Shown here: positions 54,780-64,000 of the stretch, in pieces | How positions within the stretch are numbered: the stretch's first letter is position 1 | Layout of the letters: each line of letters starts with the position of its first letter | Assembly: GCA_032718475.1 (NCBI GenBank) | Contig: JAUCBJ010008830.1 | Location: 62,001-126,000, forward strand | From: Nemertoderma westbladi | Taxonomy: Eukaryota; Xenacoelomorpha; Nemertodermatida; Nemertodermatidae | Reading direction: 5' to 3' | Length of the DNA: 64,000 bases | The notes under the pieces: model-generated | What the model saw: only the letters and a program-made list of their open reading frames with translations | Told to the model about the DNA's origin: nothing | The model's database searches: none | Program-made: the position numbers and the translations under genes

Positions 54780-54795
54780 CAAGGCAGATTTCGTT
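54757..54795. repeat. Foldback at the end of RTE copy 4
   Basis: The last 16 bases of the RTE (AACGAAATCTGCCTTG, 54757-54772) are followed, after 7 bases, by their exact complement (54780-54795). Copy 1 has no such repeat, so the second arm was created at the breakpoint. Confidence 0.85.
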
Positions 54796-55156
54796 AATTA
54801 TTATTATATAGGAAAATTATTATTATTATTATGCGTTATAAGGGTGAGGTGGTTGGTTGATTGGTTTTCAACGTAATAATTACAGACTTTAACTTTCGTG
54901 ATACATCATAAAATATTTTTTGTACCAACAGTACATATTTATTAGTGTTTTAAACGCAACTAAGTTTTTTTCATTGTTAAGTAGTATAAACTAATAGTAA
55001 ATAACGAAAAATAACATTTTTCTGATTAGTCATGTGAAATATCATCTCAGGTACATTATTGCCAAAACTAAACCTTTTTTAACTCTGGGAGTAACAAAAT
55101 CGAACACCGTATGGGAGGGAGGTGTTAAATAAATTGTAATTTTTTTGTTTTTTTAG
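54796..55156. other. AT-rich intron-like sequence
   Basis: No gene. Ends in a T-rich tract and TTTAG acceptor used by the next exon. Confidence 0.5.
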
Positions 55157-55432
55157 GGACCTATCGTCAGCTTCGACCTTGTTGTGATGCAGTTGACCCC
55201 TGCCGATGCCAAGAAGTTTTACACTAATGGTATCGGTGTGGGGTAATTTATAGCCTTGTTGGAGCCAGGATTCCGGGGGGTGGAGTCAACCCGGCTCCCC
55301 GTAATCACTACGCAACACGCCCCCATACACTTACGCCGACCAGCCGAATTCCCCCAACAACTCGCCTTTGCAGAGGGATCTGCAGAACTTGGGGGGTTCT
55401 GTGTTTATATGCAGAACCTCCACAAGACGGGG
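55157..55432 (+). pseudogene. Unknown gene family, exon C paralog
   Basis: Acceptor TTTTTTAG ends at 55156; donor GTAGGT begins at 55433; 276 bases, phase 0 at both ends. Encodes SFDLVVMQLTPADAKKFYTN, then an in-frame TAA at about 55244, then FIALLEPGFRGVESTRLPVI and SAELGGFCVYMQNLHKTG. The last block aligns with exon C (ELSGFAIFMEHLDL). The single stop is the only damage. Confidence 0.5.
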
Positions 55433-55596
55433 GTAGGTTGTAAAATTTAATACTTTAACTTTAACTTAAAATTTATATTTATTTTTAATTATAAGGTAGT
55501 TTCTGACAGGGGAGGGTGGGGGGTAATTGGTAATATAATACATTATGTACAAGGGGTACACTCACTTATGAATATTCCCACATTGTTTATTATAGG

Positions 55597-55823
55597 CGAC
55601 AATGCAGAAAGTTTGTGGTGGGGCGGTTTGCCGCGGATTGAAGGGGACCGGCAACTGCCCCTGTTTCCAAACAGCACTTCCCACTGTATGGTCCTTGGAT
55701 TGCGACGTCGAGTTGACTCCTCACTTTGATGGGGAAGGGCGACATGTTCTGCCACACGTTCTGCCACACGTTTTTATGTCGTGGCAGTTCACGTCGCCCT
55801 TTTTCCAACTGGACCATATAAGG
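55597..55823 (+). CDS. Unknown gene family, exon D paralog
   Basis: Begins GCGACAATG after an AG acceptor, in phase 0, like ATAACAATG in exon D. Cys pattern C-x2-GA-x-C-x-G...NC-x-C conserved (VCGGAVCRGLKGTGNCPCF), followed by TVWSLDCDVEL and SWQFTSPFFQLDHIR; donor GTAAGT at 55824. A duplicated 12-base unit (CTGCCACACGTT, in frame) adds a short HVLPHVLP repeat. Fully open. Its divergence from 4510-4734 while keeping Cys, phase and length suggests past selection. Confidence 0.55.
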
Positions 55824-56066
55824 GTAAGTGTTTTTAAATTTATGCATTATGTATTATAGTTGAAAACAATAATTAAACCTATTCAAAAATGATAAAAAAT
55901 AGACATGTTATTTATTGGCTTCCTATATGGATTACTGGACATTTCAGATGGCAGTATATAAATATAATACTGCTTGTCCACAGTACCCTCTAAAAGTGGC
56001 AGCCCGCATAGGGCCCAGGATCTCGAAAGGGTTAATTTTATAATTAACTTATGTTTAATATTTTCA

Positions 56067-56170
56067 GGCACCACTACGGATGATCCAAGATATCGACACC
56101 CGTGACCACGTGAACAACCAGTTGCAGTTATACGGAGGGAGAGGGTGGTGCTTCAGCATCACCATATGGT
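56067..56170 (+). CDS. Unknown gene family, terminal exon E paralog
   Basis: Acceptor TTTTCAG in phase 0. Encodes LRMIQDIDTRDHVNNQLQLY and GGRGWCFSITIW then TGA at 56168-56170. The QLY-x-GRGW...W pattern matches exon E (RQYEAEGNGW...GW), but here the protein ends at the Trp, while exon E continues. An AATAAA at 56343 could be its poly(A) signal. Confidence 0.5.
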
Positions 56171-56450
56171 GAACAACAACCACCCCTTCAACCTCAACCA
56201 ACCCGTGGTATAAGCAATAGTATTTTGACTAGTATGTCTGCTTCTTTTTGGGACTATGAACTGAGCTTAATGCGTTGTTTGAACAGGTAACATATAACTG
56301 AGGTAACATAGCCTCAGTTAAATCATCAGTTTAACCATAAACAATAAAGCACAAGATCATGGCTGAAAACTAACTCTAATTCTGCCACTGTCCTCTTCCA
56401 AACGGTCCAAAGGGCCACGGGGATCAAGAAGACAGTTAGGGTCACAATCC
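56171..56450 (+). other. 3' UTR-like sequence with AATAAA
   Basis: AATAAA at 56343-56348; an inverted repeat AACTGAGG/CCTCAGTT at 56297-56320. No coding frame. Confidence 0.4.
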
Positions 56451-56454
56451 ACAC

Positions 56455-56700
56455 CGGTTACACCATGTCCTGGAAAATAGTGCCAATATTCACGAACCTG
56501 CCCCCCCCCCCCCCCCCCAAACCCTTTTTCTACAAAATCTTAATGAGATTGCATGGAATTTGAAACAGAGACAGTTTCACCTCCCTCCTCCTTCCTGGGT
56601 GAACCCCTCCTTCCTGGGTGAGCCAGAATTTTTGATTTTTTGAATTTTTGAAATTTGGTAGGAGTGAACAAGGAGCATTGCATAATTATAAATTATATGC
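56455..56700 (+). mobile_element. SINE 3' end plus flanking repeat
   Basis: ACACCATGTCCTGGAAAATA at 56459 followed by a C run (56502-56518) and text matching 2800-2890 (CAAAATCTTAATGAGATTG). A 16-base unit CTCCTTCCTGGGTGA is locally duplicated at 56588-56620. Confidence 0.6.
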
Positions 56701-56930
56701 CTAGATGGACTTTTATAGTTCTTATATTCGTTATTCGTTACTAAGTTCTAGCTCTAAAGAGCCTTATCCATAAATATTTTTTATGTTGCCTTATAAAGGC
56801 TGTTAATATTTTCCATGTTTGCTTCTGATTGTTGTTTGTTTTTGTTTCTTTGTGTTTATTTGCATTTTTGTTTATTTGTCTGTATTGTGATTATCACATG
56901 CATGAATGCATGAATAAGATTGAAAATAAA

Positions 56931-57760
56931 AAAGGAAGTTAAATATTTAGGACCACATTGGATAATTGCTTATCCGGAGAAAGTACAGTGAAAAATATTT
57001 TCTCGAAGTTAACAACAGTAGGCTTATAAAAATAGTTTACACCGACTCCCGCAAGTTACTTTGCTCTTCTTTAATACACAGTGTTACATAGACTATGCGT
57101 GCTCTTCTTGGTATGAAGGCTTAACCAAACAGCTTAAATGTAAATTACAAGTAGCTCAGAATAAAGTAGCACGATTTATTAAAGACTACAAACCACCTAA
57201 CTCCAGGTGACTTTTCTTTCTCTTACAGTACCAGAGCTAGTGCTTCAAACTTTTACCTCCCGAATTGTAAATACTTCAAATCTGATACTTACTTTTTTAA
57301 TGGTATTAAAAATTGGATGCTCTGCCTACTGAAATTAAAAACCTAGATAATCAACATTCTTTTAAATCTGCAGTTAAATCTCACCTCCATGTGCAATGTA
57401 AAAATAGGTACAATAGTCCTACAGTAAGTTATTAGTTTATTAATTATTTACTATTTATACTGTAAATAAGTTTTATAATAAATTGTTCTGTAGTTAGTTA
57501 GTTTAGTTAGTTTATTTATTATAGACCAGACCAGAAATTAATATTAATAATAATATAATAACACACAAATTAAATGTACAATGTTGAACGTTCTAGTCTA
57601 CGAGTTACTAATATTTATACTAATATAAATCATTACATCCTACATCAGCTTTATGGGTAATCCTATATGTTATGTTGGACAATACCTTTATACCAGTACA
57701 ATGTGTGGTGTGTATTTGTTATTGTTTTTACATAATGTATAAATAAATCTATTAGTTCAT
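56931..57760 (+). mobile_element. CR1/L2-like LINE, 3' fragment with deletions
   Basis: Matches 20630-21610 of the LINE at 18.7 kb: KKEVKYLG-type start, YACSSWYEGLTKQLK region, then the 3' UTR and AATGTATAAATAAATCTAT end. It has lost at least two internal blocks and has a separate 150-bp stretch at 57495-57650 not in the reference copy. Confidence 0.75.
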
Positions 57761-57764
57761 TTTT

Positions 57765-58630
57765 TGTCCAGTTTTCCACTGTTTTTTCTTTTTTTTCGCA
57801 AAATTCACTCTGCTGTTACATGTTCTAGCAGGACTGTTCAACTCACTACATTAAGTCTACAAATTAATGCAATAATAATATTGGTCATAGTTAATTTGTA
57901 TAATCAACTACCTAATCAACGGGTAATATCAACTCTTCATACATTTTCAATGTTTAAATGGGCCTAACAAAACTGCAGTAGCAATTCTATTGTTTATGGT
58001 TGCTGATTATGGCCAATTATTTCAATTTTTTTTTATTATATATTATATATAATATAATAACAATTGAAGAATGCCAATGCAGTCAGGGCCTAATAATAGA
58101 TATTAAAAGTACACAAACTGCTGCTGTCGAGATCGGTGCCTGATGTCTTCTACTAAACTTGGGTGAATCAATTGCCCAGGCTAACTTGACAATCAGGGTG
58201 ACCAGTCCCTAACCGGTGAGGCAGAAATACAGTATTCAGAAACAGATCAAACTCGCGAGAAACAATCCTGCGCAGCGAATCCTAACTAATGCTGATGGAC
58301 CTCCTGCAGACTCCTGCAGACTTTCCGCAGTGTGATTTATATGGGTATAACAACGAGCCAGTCAGTTGGTAAGTTGAGTGGGAGGTTAATTAGCAATCTC
58401 GGCTCATAATCAAATGGTTTGTATGAGATTTATGCTGTTTCATAGCACCAATGTATGTGAGTCCTTTTCTCTCCTTATTCATGAACAAATTTTGCCCAAG
58501 TCAGTAAGTCAGTTCCCGTATATTCCCTGCAGTTGAGTGAGTGCGAGTATATAACACTATAACACATAAAAGCTATAATTCTAATCAATAATCTGTTATA
58601 ATTACCGTAAGTCATAAATAACTCTGTATA
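57765..58630. other. No gene seen
   Basis: AT-rich, no recognisable coding or element sequence; ACTCCTGCAGACTCCTGCAG at 58304 is a small direct repeat. Confidence 0.4.
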
Positions 58631-58779
58631 TTATTTAGAGCGCAACACCTAAACGGAACTGTTAATACTATCCTGAAAGTGAACATAGTTGTTAGAAATT
58701 ATATAGCGAAACTCAATCAAAGGATACATAAATGCCTAATATTTCGTCTACCTTTAGAATTCAGATCCCCTTTGGGTCA

Positions 58780-59115
58780 CAATTTCTTTAAAGGCGTTAT
58801 TAACTGCATATAAATTGTACGTTAGACCTATAGTAGAGTACTGTACTCCAGTTTGGTCGCCTTTTAATTTGGGATCTATTGATTTAACCAATAGGGTGCA
58901 ACTTTATTTCCCGCAAAGGATATTTGCTCGATGTGGATTGGATAAACGTAGTTATATAGAACGTTTACAGTTTTTGGACTTGCAGCCGCTGGAAGTGCCT
59001 AGGTTAATTTTTTATTTGAAATTGACTTATTGCATTATCAATAAATGTGTTGACTTCGACTCAGATTCTTTCTTCACTGGTGCAATTACAGTAGTCCAGG
59101 TTCAAGAGGCCACAA
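58780..59115 (+). mobile_element. CR1-type LINE RT C-terminal fragment
   Basis: Reads LYVRPIVEYCTPVWSPFNLG, then RSYIERLQFLDLQPLEVPRL and LTYCIINKCVDFD. This is the region after the RT palm of CR1-type LINEs (YVRP-x-x-EYC-x-VW). It lies within 140 bases of the start of the viral L sequence. Confidence 0.65.
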
Positions 59116-59254
59116 TTTTAGATTATTTAAACATCACTCAAGACTACAGATCAGTCAATATTGCTTTAGTAATAGAGTTGTTTCAATTTGGAACAATTTA
59201 TCTTCTACCATTGTAAAAGGAGACACAAACACTTTAGCTACAAGAGAAACAACC
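59116..59254 (+). other. Junction between LINE fragment and viral L sequence
   Basis: The last 40 bases before the L-type ATG are purine-rich (GGAGACACAAACAC, CAAGAGAAACAACC) and could be the 5' untranslated leader of a viral L mRNA. The exact insertion point cannot be fixed from one copy. Confidence 0.35.
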
Positions 59255-60661
59255 ATGGATAAAGGATATACTTTAGGTCTCCTAGGTGAAGACGAGGCAG
59301 AGTCTGCATCAGGTGAAAAGTACGTATTCAACGACCTAAATTTGAGCTCAGCTATTTTAAAGCCCACTTATGACGCTCTAAATGGCGGAATGTTACATGT
59401 GAATGCCGGAGCTTACGGACCTCCCAAGAAAGCATCACTTATGAGACAGGATATAGCTAGAACATATAATTTATCACCAACAAATCAACCTAGGATGGTA
59501 TTTGATCACTTTAGGAAAGTTTCAAAGAAACTTATATCTATAAAGTGCTTCTCAGATAAATTAGAACTAGATAAATCAAATTTAGAAATGGGGATTTTAA
59601 ATGTCATAGATGAGAGAAAAATTTATGGACGACATCCAGTTTTGAGCAAGTCAAATGCTAGCTGTTTAATACAAGATCCCAATTTGACAAATCTAATGAT
59701 GTGGGAAATTTTAACAACAGGACTAGTGGAGATCTCAGCTGGAGGAGAGAGAAATACTACACATTTTCAAGCAATAATTGAAAATGATAGAAAATGTAAT
59801 ATTAGCAATGAAAACCATGGTGGTGAAACAACTAGACTCTTTGTCATAAGTAAACTTCTAAAATTGTGGACATTCAAAGGATACTGGTTTGTTAAAATAA
59901 AGAGAAATTTGGTGGCGATTGATCACAATTACTTATTGATGATTAATGGAGTATCCATATCAAGGAAGAATGCATACATCACGTCTTTGCTGCACTATGA
60001 CAATGAGCATTTAAGCTCTGTGGAACCGCTCCCAGTGCCCCAAATCATACTAAAGATATACAAATGGGGGGACCACGTTGTCACTCACCACAGTGATGCA
60101 GGTTTTGATTTATTAAAACTTTGGGAAGGCATGCAAATGGGACTCTTAGTTGATAGAACAAATGAAGCAGTGGTTAGAGAAAACTCTGAATCCCTATACG
60201 ATAGTATCCTTAGTTCATTTGATGATCGTGTTAAGGAATTAACTGGAAATATAGGCTGCAAAGTTTGTTCATCTATATTTGGAACTATTGAGGATAGTTA
60301 CGTGAGGCCATCCGACAGTGTAGAGTTATTCGGATTATTTCGCCATTTTGGTCACCCAGTCGTAGATGTGAAAGCCGGTATCAATAAGCTACTTGGTGTA
60401 GTTAGGGAACCCATTCACCAAGATTGCGAATTAGTTAGGGAATATGGAATCTTATTGAAGAAGAATATCATTCTGGATTATTACCGGGCGAGAAAGAAAT
60501 ATCCTGCTATGGATTTGTCCAAGATGAAATGGAAATCAAATTTGAGAGAGATCCTTGCTAATGGATATCCTTTGCATGATGAGACTAGGAATGTAGATTG
60601 GAATGATATAGATCTATGGAATTTAAGCAAACCTTTGAAAAAGCTACTAGTGCTGATTTAA
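59255..60661 (+). pseudogene. L: Viral L: N-terminal region
   Basis: 468 codons from ATG, with LFRHFGHPVVDVKAG at about residues 360-375. The R-H-(F/W)-GHP-x-V-D-x-x-x-G block is a hallmark of mononegavirus L upstream of the catalytic palm. The frame ends soon after DETRNVDWNDIDLWN, where the neighbouring frame takes over: a frameshift lies between about 60610 and 60660. The start is the first ATG after a purine-rich leader and the initial residues are acidic, as expected for a true start. Confidence 0.8.
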
Positions 60662-60873
60662 TAAGCATACTCGAGGATAAATCTGTGACTCTCACAAAAC
60701 CCGAAATCGTTAAAACACTTCCCAGGACTTTAGGTGATCCATCTAAATCACACGTCATGTATCAGTATACTTATGGAGATCCAATTGTCGTAGAAGACGT
60801 AGTTGATGACTTTGAAAGCAACGGGTTCAACCCTGATGATCTTGTTGCCCGAGTAAAAGTTAAAGAGAGATAG
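60616..60873 (+). pseudogene. L: Viral L: pre-palm segment
   Basis: Continues the family sequence in the next frame: FEKATSADLISILEDKSVTL holds the conserved D-K-S/A position used in template/NTP binding in L proteins. It ends at TAG 60871-60873; the same frame is open again directly after it. So this is a single nonsense codon within a conserved basic block. Confidence 0.75.
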
Positions 60874-61800
60874 CTCAAGTGGTGGGGCAGATTCTTTTGG
60901 ATATTGTCATGGAAAGCTAAGATACTGATAACTCTGTATAATAACTTAATAAAGATAAATATATTGAAGATAAATAGGATTATGACATATGGGAAAACAG
61001 AATCGGAAATTGATAGAGACACTTCAGAGTTCGCAAAACTAGCAGGACAAGAAGGCAAGGAATTATTCCTAGTGTCAGTCCATTTAGATTTGTCCAGTTG
61101 GAATGAGTTAATGAGAGCTGTACTCACCAACGAGATAGGTCGACAATTTGACAAGTTATTCGGATATAAATCTTACGCTTCAAAGTTGTTTACTTTTTTT
61201 CAGACCGCAAAAAAACTATCGGCAGCTCAATTAGCAAATTTATCTCCAGCAGATCTCTTGGGAGACGCTGAGCCAAAAAGCCTAGGAAATTGGGAATTTC
61301 ACGAAGGGGGTGGACAAGGGATACTCCAATCTATCTGGACATACATCACAGTTTTGACAATAGATGCCGCTAAAGATGTGCTAGATGCTCCTCTCCTTCA
61401 CAATGGACAAGGAGACAACCAGAGAATAATGATAAAATTTATGGTTAGTAAGAACCCATTTTTAGCCAATGAGGACAAATTACAATGCATGAAGAAAGTT
61501 GATTCATTTGTCAAAGATCTCAAACAAAGATTTGCGAGAATAGGGCAAAAATTAAAGCCAGAGGAAACTTTTGTTTCAACTTCCATTTCAGTCTATGGGA
61601 AAGCAACCTTATACAAAGGTGCTAAACTCAATATGCTCATGGAAAAAGTTGGCTCTATAAGAGATTACGGTGATGTCATGGAATTCTCCGCTTCCGCACT
61701 CACTGGAGCTGTTATAGCCAATGTAGATGCTGCCACTGCCCAAACATCTCTTGGGGTCACACCCAGGTTCTTTTATCATTACTACATGAGAAGAATCTAA
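60874..61800 (+). pseudogene. L: Viral L: RdRp catalytic core
   Basis: In the same frame as the previous segment. Motif A LDLSSWNE at about 61084-61107 (catalytic Asp), motif B HEGGGQGILQSIWT at about 61300-61340, and motif C NGQGDNQR with GDNQ at 61411-61422. GDNQ instead of GDD is diagnostic for the non-segmented negative-strand viruses. These are the residues of RNA synthesis; all are intact. The frame ends at TAA 61798-61800 after a frameshift between about 61765 and 61795. Confidence 0.85.
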
Positions 61801-64000
61801 TCTCAGACAAACACCCAATGTTCCCCAACGGAGGACTAGTAGACTCTGTCAAGCAACTGAAAAAAGTGTCATTACAGGGAGCTTCGAAATTCTATCACTT
61901 CGACTTAAAATCTAATTTGGAATCACTAACAGTAGATGAACTCCGATGTGCTCTAAAAACTATTGTTCCCTTCATCGGATCTTTGTATGGTATTCCAAAC
62001 CAATCCTATACCTCTTCGATTATCAGAAACTTTCCAGACGCTCTAGGAACTTCAATGTTCTTTCTTAAGCTCCTATCGGATACCTCAGTTCCATTATTGA
62101 GCAAAACCTTAAGTCATTTACGCGGATTGATTCCAGCTATATTCCATCCCCACATAATGCCTGAGGTTCATTCAAGAATGCTAATCTTAGACCCTGAATG
62201 CATAAACTCTTGGAAAGTTAATTCTATAGAGGGCTTTGTCCAGAACGAGTCCATGAACTATCTCCGGAGCAACAAAGATAGGATAAAGCCTACATTGTTG
62301 ATAGACGCATTAGAATACAACCCTGACTCAACCATGCGAGACTTGGCTGATGAATTGGTCAGTTTCAAACCATGTTTTCCTCGTGCATTGAAGTTAATAA
62401 CAAATGTGGCAATCCCAGATTTAATTCTGAAATTTATAAGAAGGATAGCCAGCTGTAAAACACTGGTAGATATAGCTAGGATGACTAGAGGAGATAACGT
62501 CTATGATAAGTTAAGAACTAGAGAATCTTATATAACAGGTATAATATTCGAATCTATAGAGAACATCCCAGATGAAGTGGAAGTAGAACGTGAGGATGAA
62601 CCATCTGAATCCAGCTCAGAGCTACTCCAAAGACTGAGAGCTTCTTCTTTTAGGTTGGATGTTGAAGATCTGTTAGGAGTAACTACCCCAGACCCACAAG
62701 AGCAATTTGATTTATTTGAAGTTTCTGGTAGTGGTTGTCCCAAATGTCCAAAAATCGAATCCCATGAAAAGTCTATGTACATATGGGGATCAGTAGCTGC
62801 AAAAGGAAAAACTTTAAGGGATCTTGTCTCCACCAAAGGGCCATATCCCCATTATTTGGGGTCTGTTGTACACAGCAAGACTGTCAAAGCCAAGTTCGAA
62901 AAACATGAACAGTTGGAAATTATAGGAGATGTTGTGGCAGTTATGAAACTTATAGGCCCTGTATACCCAGAAGACTCATCGGTTGGCAAGTTGATTTTGG
63001 GTTTAGTCTCTCAACTAATAGAAGATGTTCCTGGACTGATGGAAGTCCTATCTAACAAATTTGCTGGTAACCCTGTCCATAGAGTGGACGACCCTCACAA
63101 TCGTAGAGGAGGTCAGAATAATCTCAACATCAATTTCACTTCCCATGTCACAACTAGTTCTAATCCAATGAGTCACTCAGCTCGAGGAGGAGAAGACTAC
63201 AACATCAATTACCCAGCCACGTTCTTGATGATGACTGATGAAATCTTAGATGATTTGATAAAGAAAACTGATAACTTAGATGAGCCTTTCACTCACGACT
63301 TTCATTATCATTATCACCCTAAGGAGAAAGCTCTGGTTCCTCTCCCCACAGTTGTGACCCCAACTGATTGTGACTCTGACCAGGCTGCCAGGATAGTGAA
63401 GATTCTTGACAATATCAAACCTCTAACTCAAAGAAAAGTTAAAGCTACTGAATATCTTAGATCAGTATTACCTCCAATCCTATATAATGTAGAGGTCGAG
63501 TACAACGACTTAACACCCATAGACCAATGGCACTCAATTAGTTTTACACTAGGAGTACTGAATGGACTATGGTCAACTCAAGTGCTTAGACACGGGACAG
63601 ATAACTGTGCAGGAGAAGCAGGGGGAAAATTGACTATAGGAGCATCCTTCAAGATACAACCCTATTATTACTTGATTGGGTTACTAGGAACCATTGTTGT
63701 GGATCTAGAAGCATCATCTTCCAAATCTAGATGGTCAAAGGCTTGGGAGGAATTTTCATTGGAATTGAAGGAACATATACTTCGGAAAAGCAATTATTCT
63801 GAGTCTTCCTTTCTATTGATGTTTGAAAATCAAATAAGGCGTGTATCTGAGATGTTACCCAATTTCTCCCCTCCAAAGACTCCATTAATGGGGTCTAATG
63901 ACGGACATGAAATGATACAGCAGGCTCTTACAAGTATAGTGTCTACTGTTGGATCTTATTCCGAGCTAGGGAATCTTATCAATAAGCAAATCATAAGATT
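61782..64000 (+). CDS. L: Viral L: connector and capping (PRNTase) region, open to window edge
   Basis: In the third frame I find no stop from about 61770 to 64000, some 740 codons. Because no stop occurs before the edge, a stop-to-stop ORF caller can miss it. Recognisable parts: DPECINSWKVNSIEGFVQNE (61 residues after FHPHIMPEVHSR), then YPHYLGSVVHSKT at about 62845-62885, and the His-Arg pair of the polyribonucleotidyl-transferase HR motif in PVHRVDDPHNRRGG at 63072-63112. The methyltransferase region would lie beyond the window. Confidence 0.8.

Larger units (their letters stand above)
59255..64000 (+). mobile_element. Endogenous mononegavirus-like L polymerase (runs off the window)
   Basis: An intronless copy of the large polymerase (L) gene of a non-segmented negative-strand RNA virus, order Mononegavirales or a near relative. 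It is read in four pieces: N-terminal region, a piece in the next frame, the polymerase core after a TAG, and a connector/capping region in a third frame that is open to the window edge. Motifs appear in the correct order over 4.7 kb. L proteins are about 2000-2500 residues, so the 1580 codons here are the first two-thirds. Such copies arise when cellular retroelements reverse-transcribe viral mRNA. Confidence 0.85.

Noticed and set aside
55543..55847. Minus-strand ORFs over the exon D paralog
   Set aside because: They are complements of the plus-strand exon, which has splice sites and conserved cysteines.

Overview
The window is AT-rich nuclear DNA from an animal, most likely an invertebrate. 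Reasons: GT-AG introns with matching codon phases, tRNA-derived SINEs, several animal-type non-LTR retrotransposons, BEL/Pao, Merlin and PIF/Harbinger remnants, and a mononegavirus-type L polymerase copy in the chromosome. I see no rRNA, no convincing functional tRNA gene, no CRISPR array and no prokaryotic operon. I do not assign a species.

Layout. 0-2.2 kb: minus-strand BEL/Pao pol. 2.2-4.2 kb: TAAT-rich stretch, an inverted SINE pair and a two-exon FLYWCH-finger remnant. 4.2-8.5 kb: a segment holding two exons of an unknown gene family (exons D, E), a LINE fragment, a non-coding repeat (called X here) and a gag-like coiled-coil ORF pair; a second copy lies at 38.7-41.1 kb. 9.2-15.5 kb: repeat X, an almost full RTE-like LINE and a zinc-finger exon, repeated in altered form at 28.1-33.3 kb. 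15.5-17.3 kb: an insertion absent from that second copy. 17.5-18.5 kb: a TATA box with a strongly structured leader, and an unassigned terminal exon. 18.7-21.6 kb: CR1/L2-like LINE. 21.6-27.5 kb: SINE, simple repeats, LINE debris and an SGNH-hydrolase-like ORF. 33.6-44.2 kb: a collinear set of exons A-E plus a later exon F, interrupted by SGNH, PIF/Harbinger, gag-like and Merlin insertions. At 42.4-43.9 kb on the minus strand are a P-loop ATPase remnant and a second decayed ORF. 44.5-51.8 kb: a 5.2-kb LINE nested in an RTE copy that is bounded by a direct repeat. 53.5-56.2 kb: second copy of exon F, another RTE piece ending in a foldback, then diverged paralogs of exons C, D and E with their own 3' end. 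56.9-59.1 kb: LINE 3' fragments. 59.26-64 kb: the endogenous viral L polymerase, running off the right edge.

Most genes here are parts of mobile elements: endonuclease and reverse transcriptase in the LINEs, RNase H and integrase in BEL/Pao, DDE transposases in Merlin and PIF/Harbinger. Most carry stops, frameshifts or deletions. Three things do not fit routine transposon annotation: the unknown multi-exon family (A-F and paralogs), the viral remnants (L polymerase; P-loop ATPase), and repeat X with its 76-bp-spaced palindromes. All protein calls are from reading motifs; no database search was run.
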